A stretch of DNA of 64,000 nt, from assembly GCA_022747635.1 (NCBI GenBank), contig JAKTNV010000003.1:93350790-93414789 (forward strand). Direction: 5' to 3'. Shown piece by piece: positions 1-12,164 of this stretch. Source of the stretch: Hetaerina americana. Taxonomy: Eukaryota; Arthropoda; Insecta; Odonata; Calopterygidae. Numbering within the stretch: position 1 is the stretch's first letter; each line of letters opens with the position of its first letter. Made by a program: the position numbers and the translations under genes. The notes beneath the pieces were generated by a model. The model saw nothing but the letters and a program-made list of their open reading frames with translations, was not told the origin of the DNA and did not search any database.

Positions 1-260
1 CTTCTTCCCTGGACCCGAACCCGACCTTCCCAATCCCCCCACAGTCCCCCGCCCACTCTCTCCCGAGAAAACCTCCTTCACGCTCTCACCCCTTATATTC
101 ACTATGCCTCCCACTCTCTCTTTCACACCCTTCCGGAGCCCCTCCGCCCTCCCACCCTTCCTCAATTTCCCCGCCCGTAATTAGCATCACTCTCTCTCTC
201 TCTCACTTTCTTCCACAAAAACCCTCTTTTGTGCGTTCCCCTCCGTTTTCTCACTTTTGT
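1..260. other. C+T-rich island
   Basis: The + strand is dominated by C and T, with runs of CCC and a (CT)n stretch near 190-205. Open frames here follow from the lack of A and G and are not taken as genes. The island continues off the left edge, so its true extent is unknown. Confidence 0.75.
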
Positions 261-1440
261 GCTTTCATCGTGATCTCTCTATTCGACGCTAAGCCTTAGT
301 TCGAGCACGTAACGAGGTGACCAGGGTATCGTTGCAAGCCTTAGGGGGCAAAACTCTTTGGTTAAAAAAAAAGGGTTCAAGCGGGTGATAATTTGCCGCT
401 GAATAAAGGAAACGCTTGAAAAAACTCTTGATACAAGAATTTTTTTGCTATCCCCTCTTCGTTGCCCATTTACCTTGATGCAAGGCCGTGCGGACAAGCC
501 ATTAAGACAAGATCAGTGAAATTAGTGGTGCTTAAATCATCGAACGGTAATTTTTTTCATTATTAGATACGGTCTTAACAATTTCAGTCGATAATGATGC
601 TTATCCATTAATTTCAAACATTATTCGTCAGATACTTAAGCAAAAATATGTCCTTTGTTGAAGTCTCTCCAACTTGACAGTATTCACTATTTGCCGCTGC
701 ACAGAAATCATGTATTTAATATTCCTGGTGTTCATTATGTCATTATGTTTGAGAGCTCCAACTCCGAATATTTTTTCTATCGGCTAACAATGCAGTATGG
801 GACGTTTATTTTGGCCAGCTAATAAATCGATGCGGTAGCTTCTTACACGGAAAGAGCGATATAATTAAATGCTCACTTAAAATTAAGCTTCTGGACGACT
901 TAGTAGTGTATTCAATTCTACATTTAAACACCTACAGCTAGCACTGAAGTTGAATTGGAATAGTTTATGCACTACTTGGAAAGCATTTGATTTTTCTGGG
1001 CCAAAGGGGATCGCATTATTCACCGCATTCACTGTTGCTTTTCAACCAAAAATAAATAGTTCCAACCCAATTTCCTCTGCTTAAGTTTTGTACACACTGA
1101 TATCCTTTTTTTGAACGTTACGTTTCGAGTTTTTTATATAGAAAACAGGTATCCAAATTATTAGAATTAGCATCATTAGTTTCACATTTTTCTGCCATTA
1201 CCCACGTACTTTTGAGTTTTTTTTTTATTTTCGTAATGCTATAAATTAACAGCAAGAAGAGTTCAAAGAATTAATCAAAAGGATTATCAGAGCTGCTCCC
1301 GTAATACTTTTAATTAACACTTTCTTTCTGATAGAGTCATATTTGTTGGGAAGAGTGTTCCTAAAACAAGCCGAATGTCTGGCTGGCTTCCCAAAAAAAT
1401 TCATCTCACGTCTCATATGTACGGCACGTAAGATCTGTTA
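261..1440. other. AT-rich non-genic DNA
   Basis: This stretch is AT-rich with frequent stops in all frames. I see no RNA gene, repeat or exon-like block in it. The only open frame of note (minus, near 279-497) has no recognisable domain. Confidence 0.6.
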
Positions 1441-1499
1441 AGTCTCCTCTGGATGAAGCTCTCGCTGTTTTCCTCTGTGTACGGTCTGTTCAACAACTT

Positions 1500-1840
1500 T
1501 ATTACGGTTGCATCTTTCCCATCCCTCCCCCAACCTTCCGTCGCAGAGACCCTGTGTTCCCACTTACATTCGTCCTTTCCCTCATATCCGACCACCATCT
1601 CCATATCCCTCGCCGGCCTCTCTCCTCCTCATTTCTTCCTACGGGCAGAGATGGGACGCCGCCGACGCTCGCTTCATCCCACGCATACCCAATCCTCACT
1701 CGCAAAACCTTCTCACTCTACCCCGCACACACTCCTACTGCCACATCTTTCTATTACACTACCTTCTGCATCCCGATCGGGCAACAGAACTGCCCGCTCG
1801 TCCTACTCTTTCCACCTTCCCTCACATTTTAATTGCTATT
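1500..1840. other. C+T-rich island
   Basis: Pyrimidine-rich + strand DNA. Several overlapping open frames on both strands (about 60 to 145 codons) occur at once, which is the signature of skewed composition and not of one selected reading frame. Confidence 0.7.
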
Positions 1841-1850
1841 TATTTTTTAA

Positions 1851-3085
1851 GACTCTCATTATGAATATTTTGGGAAGGATCTTGTATTAGCCATGAGATG
1901 TTGTCGTGGTTTCGTTTTTCTGGAAAGTGGTATCATTGCGATTTTTTAACTTTAAGGATAGTGAGACACGAGACAAGGGTTTTTTTCTTGGAAAGGTTGC
2001 CATCCAAATTCATAATAACCTAAAATATTCACGATAAGGAGAAGAGAGGATCCCGTTGCCATTTTATTCTGGACCCAAAGGACTTTGAAAGTATTGATGA
2101 ATAATGTATCTGCATGAATACAACGTTATGCCCTTGAATGTATGGAACACCTTCCCTTCTATGATACGCTCCTTCCCGTGTATATTGCTCTTTTGCATCA
2201 AATCTTGAATGCATCGTTTTGATATTCGATTCAGGTGACTTGCTCAAGTAATCAGGAGATTTTTTCAAGAATGGCAATAAATTTACCTAAGGATATATCA
2301 TGTTTGTAATTCGATTAATAATTCACTTTTTGCTTGTTCAATTAAACTGAAGCTAATATAATTGCTCAATACTTTGACTACTTATAATTCTCAGCATCAA
2401 GGCATACTAATATCTTCTTAAAACGCCAGGTGGTAATCAGTAATACCATATATATGCTTACTATTCTTAAAATCCATAGTAAAATACAGCTTTTATCCAA
2501 ATACCTACCGTAATTTTAATTATTTATTTAATTATATGTATTTCATAAGAAGATTGGTCTTATTTTATTTGTTCATACTTCAGTCATTAACATAATATGC
2601 ATACCGTTACATCAAAACTAATGAATGGAGGTCATATAATTGCTTAATTAGCGTCTATCTAAGATTACTACTAATGCCAAGATGGATAATATATCGTAGA
2701 AGCATGAGGTATGATGCAAGGTTAACATCGAGATTGGTAGGATGTAACAGTTACGAGTAAATTCTCATGCAATTAGAACTTTTCAATTCTCTTTGACTTT
2801 GGTAGTGGAAGTTAAAAAAAAAACCTTTAAATTAATCAATCCGGAATAAAGATTAATTCCTGGTATTTCACATGGTCTGCACCGACATTAATGTTCTCAT
2901 CAGCCTTTATCCTCAATGACATCCTACTTCATAGCCACATATATTATAGCGCAACTGTTATTATATAAACGGATTATTCAGCTTGACAACACGTACTTTC
3001 CCCGACACAAACGTTGACGTTACATCATTAATACTCAATGCTGAAGACAGGAAAAGTGTATCAGCCAGTAAACAATATTTGTATC
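1851..3085. other. AT-rich non-genic DNA
   Basis: Low-GC sequence with dense stops. No tRNA boxes, tandem arrays or conserved-looking frames were seen. Confidence 0.6.
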
Positions 3086-3224
3086 TCTGTTGAAATTCAG
3101 CCTCATCTCACCCAATAATTCCGTGAAAACACTCTTCTTGAGGTCTTCGTTTTTTTCCCTGCCCCATGCCAACGCCATTGCCCCCACGTTCCAAAAGGAA
3201 ATCATCTTGACGCGCCACCGCTGG

Positions 3225-3640
3225 CACGCGTGCCATCCATTTCCCAACCCTTCACGATCCCTTCCTACCTTCCCCTACTGCCTGCCCTTCGCTCCACCTC
3301 CGGCCCCTGACCCCTCTCCCTCCCTTATTGCTCTAGCCTCCCTCATAATCCCTCCCTGCCTCTCACCTTAGCCGCCTCCGTTTGATCACTTCCCCGCCTC
3401 TCTCTCTCTCTCCATATTTCTCCACCTCTTTCCTCAACTTCCCAATCCACCTCCCTTTGCCCTGGTCTTCCCTTCTCACCCGCACCACCCTCCTGCACCC
3501 TCCCTTCCCTCCCCCCTCTCACTTCCCCTCCACCCCGCCCCAATTTCAAAGCAGCAACTGGTGGTTTGCCTTGGACGCCGTGTTGGAACGATGTATTCGA
3601 CCCTATTTCGTTTTTTCTTCCTTTCTCTTCTGCTGATGAT
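3225..3640. other. C+T-rich island
   Basis: Long runs of CCT and CCC on the + strand, giving Pro/Ser-rich frames on + and Gly/Arg/Glu-rich frames on minus. It is followed at 3641-3860 by a more balanced GC-containing stretch whose 68-codon open frame I do not recognise. Confidence 0.7.
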
Positions 3641-3860
3641 GGAACTTGCCGATAGATAGGATTCCCCCGGGTGGCTTGGCGACGAAGGAGGGCGTTATGT
3701 CGGCGCAACAGTCGCCAATAGTAAGGTTTTCCCCGCATCCCTCCGGGTTAAGCCGGGGTCCGAAGAAGCGGCGAGTTTATTGCTTCATTTCTCACGCAAA
3801 TTTCCCTCAAAATGACGCTTTAGGCACTTTCGGCGTTTTGGAGCGCATCTAACAACTTGG

Positions 3861-4740
3861 GTTAGCTGTTTCGAAGTTTTAGAGTCTTCCTCAGTTCTGA
3901 ATGTATGGTGTCATTAACTTCCTAAAAAATTCTAGTACCTGGGAAATAACTAGTTCGCAGTTTTATAATAAAGATTAAACTTTTCGTGTTTTCACGCTGG
4001 TGAGCTGAACATGCAACTTAAAAATGGAATATAAATAAGAATGTACATTCTGCGTTAACGCTTCCCTGTGAATATTAGAATATATATTAAAAATGCATAT
4101 ATATTCGAAATGTAAAAAAAATATATTTTGAATTCAAAAGATAGATACGAACCGTTACTTTTTTATGCAGATTTTGTTATAAATTAAACCACATTTCATT
4201 TTTTTTGGATACAACATTTACTTTTAGAAATGGTGAGCCTTCCAAAACTTAATGAACGTACATTAACGTTTTATTAATAACGGTTTGAAATTTTTAATCA
4301 TGCATGTATGATAGCATTAACTCATTCTATAGCATAAGTTGTGTCAGTTGAAAAATATTTTCGTGACATCGTTATTTTCAGTTCTCGATGTACAATTTTT
4401 TATGAAATTAAATTAAAACATTTCCCAGATTGATTATATACCCGCGTTTGGTGTGTATCCTAGTTGGTGTCTGCATACCGAATCGGTCGCATTGCTGCTC
4501 AATCCTACACTTTCGTATCAGCATTTATTATACTTGTTGTGACAAACGTTCTAATACTCGATGGAGCTTAAACGGAATGAAAATATTATATCCCTCACCG
4601 CACACGAATCTAACCCTTAGAATATGTTGTTTTGTTTTTTTCGCATCCACATTGTCCTCCCCAATGCTCATCTTGGCGAACTTCCGTAAAAATTCGGGTA
4701 TAGGGCATTAATATCGGATAATTTCTCGGAAGTCTCAGAA
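3861..4740. other. AT-rich non-genic DNA
   Basis: AT-rich sequence with poly-A and poly-T runs and short alternating TA stretches around 4080-4105. Nothing else is recognised. Confidence 0.6.
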
Positions 4741-4959
4741 TGAAAATCACTGAAATGCAACGCAAAAATTCGCTCGGAAATCCCCCAGTTATCCTATATG
4801 AATCAATCCTTCCCGGGGAGATGAGAAGGGCATTACTCAGCAAGAGGTGGTCCCTCTCTTCCTCCCAAAAAAGAAGAGCTATTTTTTTGTCTCGCTATCC
4901 CGCAGAGGTCGTTTTGAATCTCCATCCGAGAATTCCAATTTCGCTCGCACTGCGCTCCG

Positions 4960-5600
4960 GAAAAGAGGACCAAGAGGCCCCGGGCACTCATCGCCCCCCC
5001 TCCCCCCGCCTCTACCCTCCCCCCGGCCACCTCTCACTCCCTCCGCGCCGCACTGCTCACTCCGCTATCTCTCCAATCACAGTCACCGTCCGCCTTTCTT
5101 CTTCGCCGCCCCTCCCCGCGCCTCCCACACTCCCACCTCTCCGAAATCCCCCTGCCCTCCTCCCACGCACATCTCCCAACGGCACATCTCCCTCCCTCTC
5201 CTCTTCTCCTTCTCCCCCTCATAAAATTCCACCGAATGACAAATTATGCGCTGTTTTATTCATGAGCGCCCCCCCTCTTGCTCCTCCTCCTATCCATCTC
5301 CCCCTTCTCTCCCGAATCCTTCTTTCCTCCGCCTCCCTGGCCGGCTCCATCCCCCGAAGCCTTCGTTTCTTTCTCTTCCACTCTCCCCCTCCCCCCCCCC
5401 CCCCGGGTTTCTTTCCGTTGCCTCATCCCCGCCCTCCACTTCCTAACGTCACTCCCCCTCCCGCCCTCGTCCGTTCGCCTTTCGTCGACCCACGGTCTTC
5501 GATACCATCGTTTTGCGTTCCCTATCTCCGGCTTCGCCTCTCGAAAATTTTTTTCCCTTCTGTCACCCCCCGTTTCCCTTTTCGCTTCCCCCAAAAATAA
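4960..5600. other. C+T-rich island with a C14 run
   Basis: One of the strongest pyrimidine islands in the window. An uninterrupted run of 14 C lies at 5391-5404. Open frames of up to 286 codons overlap here in several frames and on both strands. They consist mostly of Pro, Ser, Leu and Arg, so I read them as compositional artefacts. The C-run could form an i-motif, with a G-quadruplex on the opposite strand. Confidence 0.75.
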
Positions 5601-5619
5601 AGTCGTCATCTAAGCCGCT

Positions 5620-6740
5620 TCAACTCTCCTCCTTAAATACTTAATGTCGAGTTACCTTCGTTTGCTTTATGTCCCGGCGTCTCTTTGCAGTTCTTGGAGA
5701 TTTCCTCGAAGTATAAACAATTTTTTTACCCAAAGCTAATTGAATAAACTATGGCATCTTAGTGCCGTATCTTTTAAAGGCTCTTTACTTGGCTCCTTGA
5801 GAGAAGTACTTCTGAGTGTCACATTAAACCCGGTTCTATTTCACTGGGACCAAAATTTAGGTCATGGTTTGGCTAGTCATGACCACTGGATTTAACTTGC
5901 ATATATTAATATTTAATTTTGTACAACTTGAGTGTAATGAAACGAACTGCTTTACTTGAAAAAAATGTTGGCATAACTTCAAAATATGAAATACAAAAAT
6001 GTGGCGAATTGCATTTTTTTCAAGGGTCCTCAAAGCTTAATTCTTTCCTATATTTTTTACTGTTTGGTATGTATTATTTCCTTTTTAATTTGAATTTTAG
6101 GTATTACCACTACTCAGGGCATGTATTCCGCCCTAATACTCTAAAACATTTGTAATATGACAAATAAAAATGAAGTATGTAATTGAAGAACCACCGCTTC
6201 CCTAAAAATGTATCATCATATTGGTAACTCATGGGTTCTTGCAGCTGCTATAAAAAATATCTTTGTTGAATAAAGTGGCCATGATTATTTTTCATTGTTA
6301 TCTTCACCTTCATATTTATAAATGATGATTCCAAATAATTCTATATTATTGATATATGACTCTTTTATTCCAGGTAAGTCACCCATCACTAGCAAGAGAA
6401 CACTCAAGAAAGGATGTTTTAGTGGAGACCTTTTAACGCCGCATTCTCTATTCTGTGAGTTTCAATTTTCCCACAGGTATAGCAAAGTTATAACGTAATG
6501 ATGATATTTTTGAAACGATGAACATTTTCCACACGGGAGAGTGAATGCCTCAAGAATTCACGTTAGGCATAGACGTTTCAATTTGTTGAGTAAATTGGGC
6601 TTTTGACACCTTAGCACATAGCTCAGGAAACGTATTTTCACGCAGTCCTTGGTAATTCCAAGACACCACCCAGAAGAATATCCCTTCTGCATTTGCTACC
6701 TACCGATCGCATTTACATAATTTGGCCACGCATCCCCATC
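5620..6740. other. AT-rich DNA containing a splice-like site
   Basis: AT-rich sequence with no recognised gene. The one notable element is the juxtaposed 3'/5' splice signal near 6371-6379, listed separately. Confidence 0.55.
6358..6379 (+). promoter_or_regulatory. Candidate recursive splice site (ratchet point)
   Basis: A pyrimidine-rich stretch ends in CAG at 6371-6373 and is followed directly by GTAAGT at 6374-6379. A 3' splice site abutting a consensus 5' splice site with no exon between them is the known arrangement of recursive splice sites, which remove long arthropod introns stepwise. The sequence shows the juxtaposed motif. That it functions, and that a + strand gene spans it, are inferences. 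A chance match in 64 kb is possible. Confidence 0.35.
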
Positions 6741-7340
6741 TACATTTCCCGTTCCAGAATCGGCACCCATGAGTGGAAGGAATCCCGCTGGCTCACGTGG
6801 GACAATGCTCCCGGTTGAGTGGATAAGGGAGGGGGAATCCATCTTAGGTCTCTTCGCTCATTTGCTCCCTCCCGCTTCCACTCCACCTGCCCAAATTCAA
6901 TTCCGCTCGTTGCGATTATTATCACGGCGCCGCATGAGCGCTGCGCTCTGCGGCAAGTGCATGCAGTCCTTGTGGAGTGTCTGGGACCAAGGCGGCTCGA
7001 AATACGCATTTCTATCCCCAAGCATCTTGACACCCCCACCTATTGCTCGCTTCGGATGTGGTTTGGGGCTGAGCCATTAGAATTTCATGCACCGAAGAGT
7101 TGCTCGCCTTTCTTTCCCGCTTCCCTTCAACGTTTGCATAATTTGTGTGTGTGTGTTCCATCCGTCAGATCGAGTGCCATACCCTCGAGTCCCTTTGCGG
7201 CTTGGGAAATATCGGATGGACCCACATCCTGGCGGTGGGGGAGGGGAAGAGGGCTGACAGGCAAGGAGGCTTACACCCAAAGCAATCGAAGAAGCGTCCG
7301 TCTGGCAGGCTTCATTGTTGGCACTGCGGGGGTTAGGAGG
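6741..7340. other. Balanced-GC block with unassigned open frames
   Basis: This block has higher GC than its surroundings without the extreme C+T skew. It holds overlapping open frames on both strands, the longest about 175 codons on + (6819-7346) and 99 on minus (6740-7039). None shows a domain, signal peptide or splice structure that I recognise. A short (GT)n stretch lies near 7145-7155. It may hide an exon, but no single frame stands out. Confidence 0.4.
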
Positions 7341-7600
7341 TGGTGAAGGACACTGGATGGGTTTGAAAAGTGGGGAGGGATGGCAAGAGGAGACGAAGGG
7401 CGCGAGCGCTAAGAGAGTTTAGGGTTCCAGGCTAGGAAGATGTCAGTTGAGAGAGAGAAGGAGGTTGGGTCGGAGGGTGGATTGGGGATGAATGAGGAGG
7501 TTTTGGCGTTCGGAGTTAGGGAGGGGACTTGCGGCGGGAGTTTTGGAGTTGAGACAGAGTTTAAGAGGAGCTTTAATGTGGGAGGATATAGAGATTATTT
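7341..7600. other. G+A-rich island
   Basis: Purine-rich on the + strand with many GGAG and GAGG units. This is the mirror composition of the C+T islands. The open frames here are compositional. Confidence 0.65.
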
Positions 7601-7640
7601 GAAAGTAGATAGAGTAGTTGGAGAAGTTGTCAAAATAAAC

Positions 7641-8440
7641 TGTTTGTCGTGCTAAAATATTTCTTATGCACAGATGTGAACTCTCATAGGTAATTTCAAA
7701 ATTAAAAAAAATAACTTTTAGGTTTGCTATGGTCCTCATTATACTCTCATATTATAATTGGTGAAATGGCTTTGATTGGAATTTGAAATTTACCTGAAAA
7801 TTATTACACTTTTTTGTGCTTCTAAATGCATCCTGCATAAAGTAATAGTTAAATTTTAATTATTTAAAAATAAATTAGTAATGATCAAATAATAAAGTCC
7901 ACTTAGTTAAAGCCCAACTTTCCATTGTAGTTGGTCCCTCTTTTTAATATTTTGAAAATATTTCAAATTGAAATTTACAAAGTTTAAGTGCATTAGTTCA
8001 TAAAGTATGTTTGAATTAATTCCTTTCATCCCTCTACAGATCTACTAAAGAGTGAAAATGAAATTTTCACTCTTTAGTAGATCACTTTTCTATACCCTTG
8101 TGGAATAATAGTTTTACATTTGGAAGATGCGTCTATTTCTAATTACCTTCGAAATAACAAGTAATATTTTAATCTTTCACTAAAGGCATTTCACTTCTTT
8201 ATGGCGAATGTCAGTGCTCGCGAGCCGTTAAAACATGAATTTCCGTCGTGAATTCATCCCGTCAGGACAATACTACCCATTTCCTTTTGTTCCCTCCCAT
8301 TCAATGATGCCCTTAAATTTAAACTTTATTTATGTTGCGAGAGGAACTGTGGTTCACGAAAAGGCACGCTTCCTTTTTTTCCAAACACTGGTCCGCAAAT
8401 TTTCCCTCAAAGACAAATAGCATTGGTCAAGCGGAAGGAA
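7641..8440. other. AT-rich DNA with a perfect palindrome
   Basis: Low-GC DNA without a gene call. It contains the inverted repeat at 8039-8083, listed separately. Confidence 0.6.
8039..8083. repeat. Perfect 45-bp palindrome (21-bp arms, 3-nt loop)
   Basis: The left arm (8039-8059) begins GATCTACTAAAGAGTG. The right arm (8063-8083) is its exact reverse complement across all 21 positions, separated by GAA. The match stops abruptly at both ends. Such a perfect hairpin in decaying AT-rich DNA suggests recent origin or continued use, for example a small foldback element or a small-RNA hairpin precursor. It matches no microRNA that I know. Confidence 0.9.
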
Positions 8441-8499
8441 ATGTCACCAAAACTGTCGTTAAAATCGCTAAATTGGCAAAACTGGGAGTGGAAAAGCTT

Positions 8500-8990
8500 C
8501 GAAGCTTGTAGGGCCAGCCGGAAAGGAACGAAAGGTCGGAGGGGGAGTGGGTTTGACGGGAGGGTGGGCGGAAGGGAGGGAGGGTCGTGTGGAGGAGGAT
8601 GGACTGGCTCGTGGTGGTGGAGCGTCGAGGGGGATGTTGGGGTGAGGGACGAGGTATCGGGGGTGAGGGGTGAGCGGCGGGAGCGGCCTCGTGGAAATTG
8701 GACGGGCAGTCTAAAAGCAGGGCAGGATGGAAGGAAGGGGAGGTTAGCTTGTGTGAGTGCGTGCATATGGGGATCGGCTGATTTTTCACAAAGTGATGGC
8801 CGTGCGGGGAGGTGGCGACGGGTGGGTTCGGGGGTTGAGAAAGCCGACAGAACGCAACAACATGGGAAGGAGAGCTTGGGGGGTGTCGGGGTGGATCTCG
8901 GATGGTGGGTTGGTGCGGGCAGGCGGGGAGAATGACGGAGGCGACTGCGGTGTGCTCGCCAATACGGCCAGTAATGAACAGCGGGCCCTG
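8500..8990. other. G+A/G+T-rich island
   Basis: Strongly G-rich on the + strand. Its mirror frames, up to 248 codons, run on the minus strand and are Pro/Ser/His-rich, and + frames are Gly/Arg-rich. I read all of them as compositional. Confidence 0.7.
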
Positions 8991-9009
8991 ATTGGCACCT
9001 CCGCCTCCT

Positions 9010-9215
9010 ACTAGGCGTGTCCCCCTTCCTCCCGACCCTCCATCTAACCGGCCGCCCCCAACTCCACCCTGACTGCCTCCCTCCATCCCGTCCAGTCTCA
9101 CAACCCAACCCTTTTCCACCAGACCCCCGTCCCCCTCCGCCCTCATTCTCCACCCATCCCTCTCCAGTTCGCCGCCACTCCTGTGTCCTCCGTCACGCCG
9201 CTCTTCCCCCGCCCA
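9010..9215. other. C+T-rich island
   Basis: Composition switches abruptly from G-rich to C-rich at about 9000-9015, so the two blocks form a purine-to-pyrimidine pair. No gene was recognised. Confidence 0.7.
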
Positions 9216-9400
9216 CCGTGAAACGTCGCTTTAATGGGCGCGGCGGCGGTGAATCCGTTGGCCCTTTTTTCCCTGACTTGCCGAAGTTAACTCCAATGCG
9301 TTCCCCTGGAAATAAAAGGACAGAGGCATTTTGGAATCGGAATTCCGGGAGTACTTTTCGATGTGGCGAGGTCAAAAGAGGACGGCCAAGGGGGATCTGA
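9216..9400. other. Balanced spacer between skewed islands
   Basis: This short mixed-composition stretch separates a C-rich block from the next G+A-rich block. No feature was identified. Confidence 0.5.
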
Positions 9401-9740
9401 AGGAGAGGAAATCAGGACTTAGCGGGAGGGTGAGGTTTTCCTGGGAACGAGGGTGCAGGGGAGGAATGATCTGGTATCCCGCGAAGATATAGAAAAAAGG
9501 GGGAGAAGGGTAGTGGGGCTGGTAGATTTGGTAATAACACAGGGCGGAATGAACGCGGGGGAAAGAAAGAGGAAAGAAAGAATGCTTGTTGAGATTTTTT
9601 GGAGAGTGGTAGGCTTTGGGCATGGAAATTGAGGGGGGTGGGTGAAATGGCGGGTGAAGGAAACTTGAAATGTAAACAGAGGACGAGGACGTACATGAGG
9701 AAGAAAGGGGCGTCATTGTGCCAGCAGATATCGAGGGAAG
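9400..9740. other. G+A-rich island
   Basis: Purine-rich + strand DNA with frequent GGG and GAA. Minus-strand frames of 149 and 157 codons overlap it and read partly through the TA repeat downstream, which confirms they are not real proteins. Confidence 0.7.
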
Positions 9741-9838
9741 GAATACAACGAGAGAAGGAATGACCACAGTATGATGTGATAATATGCAAATGAAATATTC
9801 TAATACCAGGAAGTGACACAAAAGTTAAACTTAAAATA

Positions 9839-9841
<3 letters not shown>

Positions 9842-9878
<37 letters not shown>
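9842..9878. repeat. (TA)n microsatellite
   Basis: About 18 uninterrupted TA units, followed by a short (CA) stretch. Confidence 0.97.
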
Positions 9879-9885
<7 letters not shown>

Positions 9886-10213
9886 TCGTGTTACATATAT
9901 ATGAGTATACGAGTACGTGTTCTTGTTACACAGTTGCTGAATCGGAAAATATGCAAATTAAACAGAAACTGACTCTATTAGTCGTGTACTGGGGTATGCG
10001 TTTGCGTAAGATCTTGTTGATAGTAAATAATCATCTAATTGATCTTTTGTACTGTCTACTTTAACGAATAAAATATGATGGACACTTGAACATCCATTTG
10101 GTTCCATTTATCTTCTTGCGTCAAAAATTACAAATACGTTCCTTTTAAAGCGATTTATAAAACATATTGCGTAGAAAAAATTTTCGCCGTACCATAATTT
10201 GAGCTCATGATTA

Positions 10214-10215
<2 letters not shown>
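9879..10215. other. AT-rich spacer
   Basis: AT-rich DNA between two (TA)n tracts. Nothing is recognised in it. Confidence 0.6.
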
Positions 10216-10295
<80 letters not shown>

Positions 10296-10296
10296 T
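10216..10296. repeat. (TA)n microsatellite
   Basis: About 40 TA units with a single GTA interruption near the right end. Confidence 0.97.
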
Positions 10297-11110
10297 TTGA
10301 TGAGAAGAAATGTTAGGAACGCCGCTCACCTCATTCTAGATGAATCAGATGCCACTTATATTCCAATTTATCGATATTAAGGAAGAAAAATGATGAGATA
10401 AGCTACTTCTGTGTTTAGTTAGAACCTTGGATGATAGCTGTTTGCAATGTACTGCAAAATGATTATTATTATTATTTCCCTAATTGGACGATCGAAAGCT
10501 AACGGCGTTGTCCATTTTGTCTCATATTTACCTTTATATATCCTTGACGCATTTCTTAGTAAACGGTGGCAAATGAATGTCATTAAAAATATTGCAAGGC
10601 GGGAAACAAACTCATCTCCTTCGGATTTCATAATGTCGCCAAGAACAGCCCTCCTTCCAGCAGAGGCATGCTCGATCCCGCCCAGAGTGAATGAGGACCC
10701 TTGTATGGCCGTGAGAAGTCGATGGGCTCGCCGCGGAGGCTCGCAATTTCTTGGAGTGGCAGGATGAGGGTGCATTTAGGGAATAGATAAGCAAGGAAGT
10801 TAATACCGAGGGAGGGAAGGCGCATTTCGTTGTTGCATATTGATGAAGGGGTCGGGAAGAAGGGTATCGAGGGAGTGAGGCTGAATATTGATGAGGGAAG
10901 AGCTCCTCCTCTGCTTCTTCTCTATTCCCCTCCCCGTTCAAGGCCCGCTACTCCTGGAAAGGGAAGAATGGCGTGGTGAGTTTTGAGTTCTCACCGGTGA
11001 GCATTGGGGGTGAGGCATACCGGAGAGAGGTGGAAAGCGGTGGGAAACGGAGGGGAAGGCGACAGAAGTCAAAGTGTGGGACTCCGAATAGGGAGAACTA
11101 TGAGTCTCCC
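10297..11110. other. Mixed DNA with a G+A-rich half
   Basis: The first half is AT-rich. From about 10660 to 11100 the + strand becomes purine-rich, with the imperfectly repeated phrase ATATTGATGA-GG at about 10838 and 10886. Overlapping frames on both strands (about 105 to 118 codons) have no recognised domain. Confidence 0.5.
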
Positions 11111-12160
11111 GAGTCATGATGTCTGAGGGATTTGAGCTATCCGTTGATGAGTCAGACCAACTTTGCGGCCTCTTTCTCGGCGATTATATGCACATGTATG
11201 AGAATTTTGAGAAAACAGTGTCCATGAAAAATTGATTGACCCGTAAATTTTCTGTGTTTCACGTAGAATCCAGGTCAAATCTGGTAGGAAAACAATAAAG
11301 AGGATATGTTTCGGATTTGCGGTGTAGTGCAAACCACTATTTTATGGGAAACGTAGAACCTCCCTTAGCTTACCAACGGATGAAGTTGACTCTGCTGATT
11401 TTCCAGAAGAGCTGAAAAAATTGCATGAATTTTAATCCAAATATTGTCCTGGTTGTTTTAAGCTCGTTTAACCATGTATTGTGTGCGCTCGTTTGATTGT
11501 TATAAATTCAAATTTGTTTTTTGTCATTTTGGAGCAAACGATCGTATTTCATATTTTTTGCGTGGATTTCGTCAGTTTCAAAGTTAAAATCGTACATATG
11601 CCGACGTAAAAAAAATCATCACACCGTTGCAAAATTGATACTTGACCATTATGGTAGTGAATATTGTTTTTCCAGAGATAGAGTTTTGAAACATTATTGA
11701 GGATAAACATCTAATCGCCTTGTTGTTATCATTAATTAATAATATCCTCATTTTCATTGTGAATTGTAAATCGGAGCTCGGGGAAAACCATCCCTTCACC
11801 AAAATCAGTAATTCATTTCTCTACATTTCGCACGATTGCTCTGCGTCAATTAGGCACGCGTACTTCGCGGAGTGCTGCAGCTCCAAAATTGTACTTTTTG
11901 AGAGCGGTTGCCTTCTGTATAAAGAAATAATACGGTTTTTGCTTAGTTGTTTTTGATTTGTTTTCGCATGATAACGAAAAAAACGCTTGTAGAAGGACAT
12001 TAATAAGTCACCAAAATGCCGATTATAAATATTTCCCCTCCTTCTGAACAATTAGTTGCTCTGAGCATCCAATCAGTGGTCATTCCCTTCACTATCTTAT
12101 CATTTGTGATACGTCACACCCCTAACGTTTGAAACTCACTCTACTGTGACTCTCAAATTA
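11111..12160. other. AT-rich non-genic DNA
   Basis: No gene, RNA or repeat is recognised. Short open frames on both strands overlap one another. Confidence 0.6.
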
Positions 12161-12164
12161 TGAC

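Noticed and set aside
4740..5600. 286-codon + strand open frame, the longest in the window
   Set aside because: It is mostly Pro/Ser/Leu/Arg from C+T-rich DNA, overlaps other long frames on both strands, and shows no domain. Composition explains it.
8407..9153. 248- and 239-codon minus-strand frames in two registers
   Set aside because: Both frames cover the same skewed purine/pyrimidine pair. Two equally open registers and a Pro/His/Ser-rich content indicate lack of stops, not selection.
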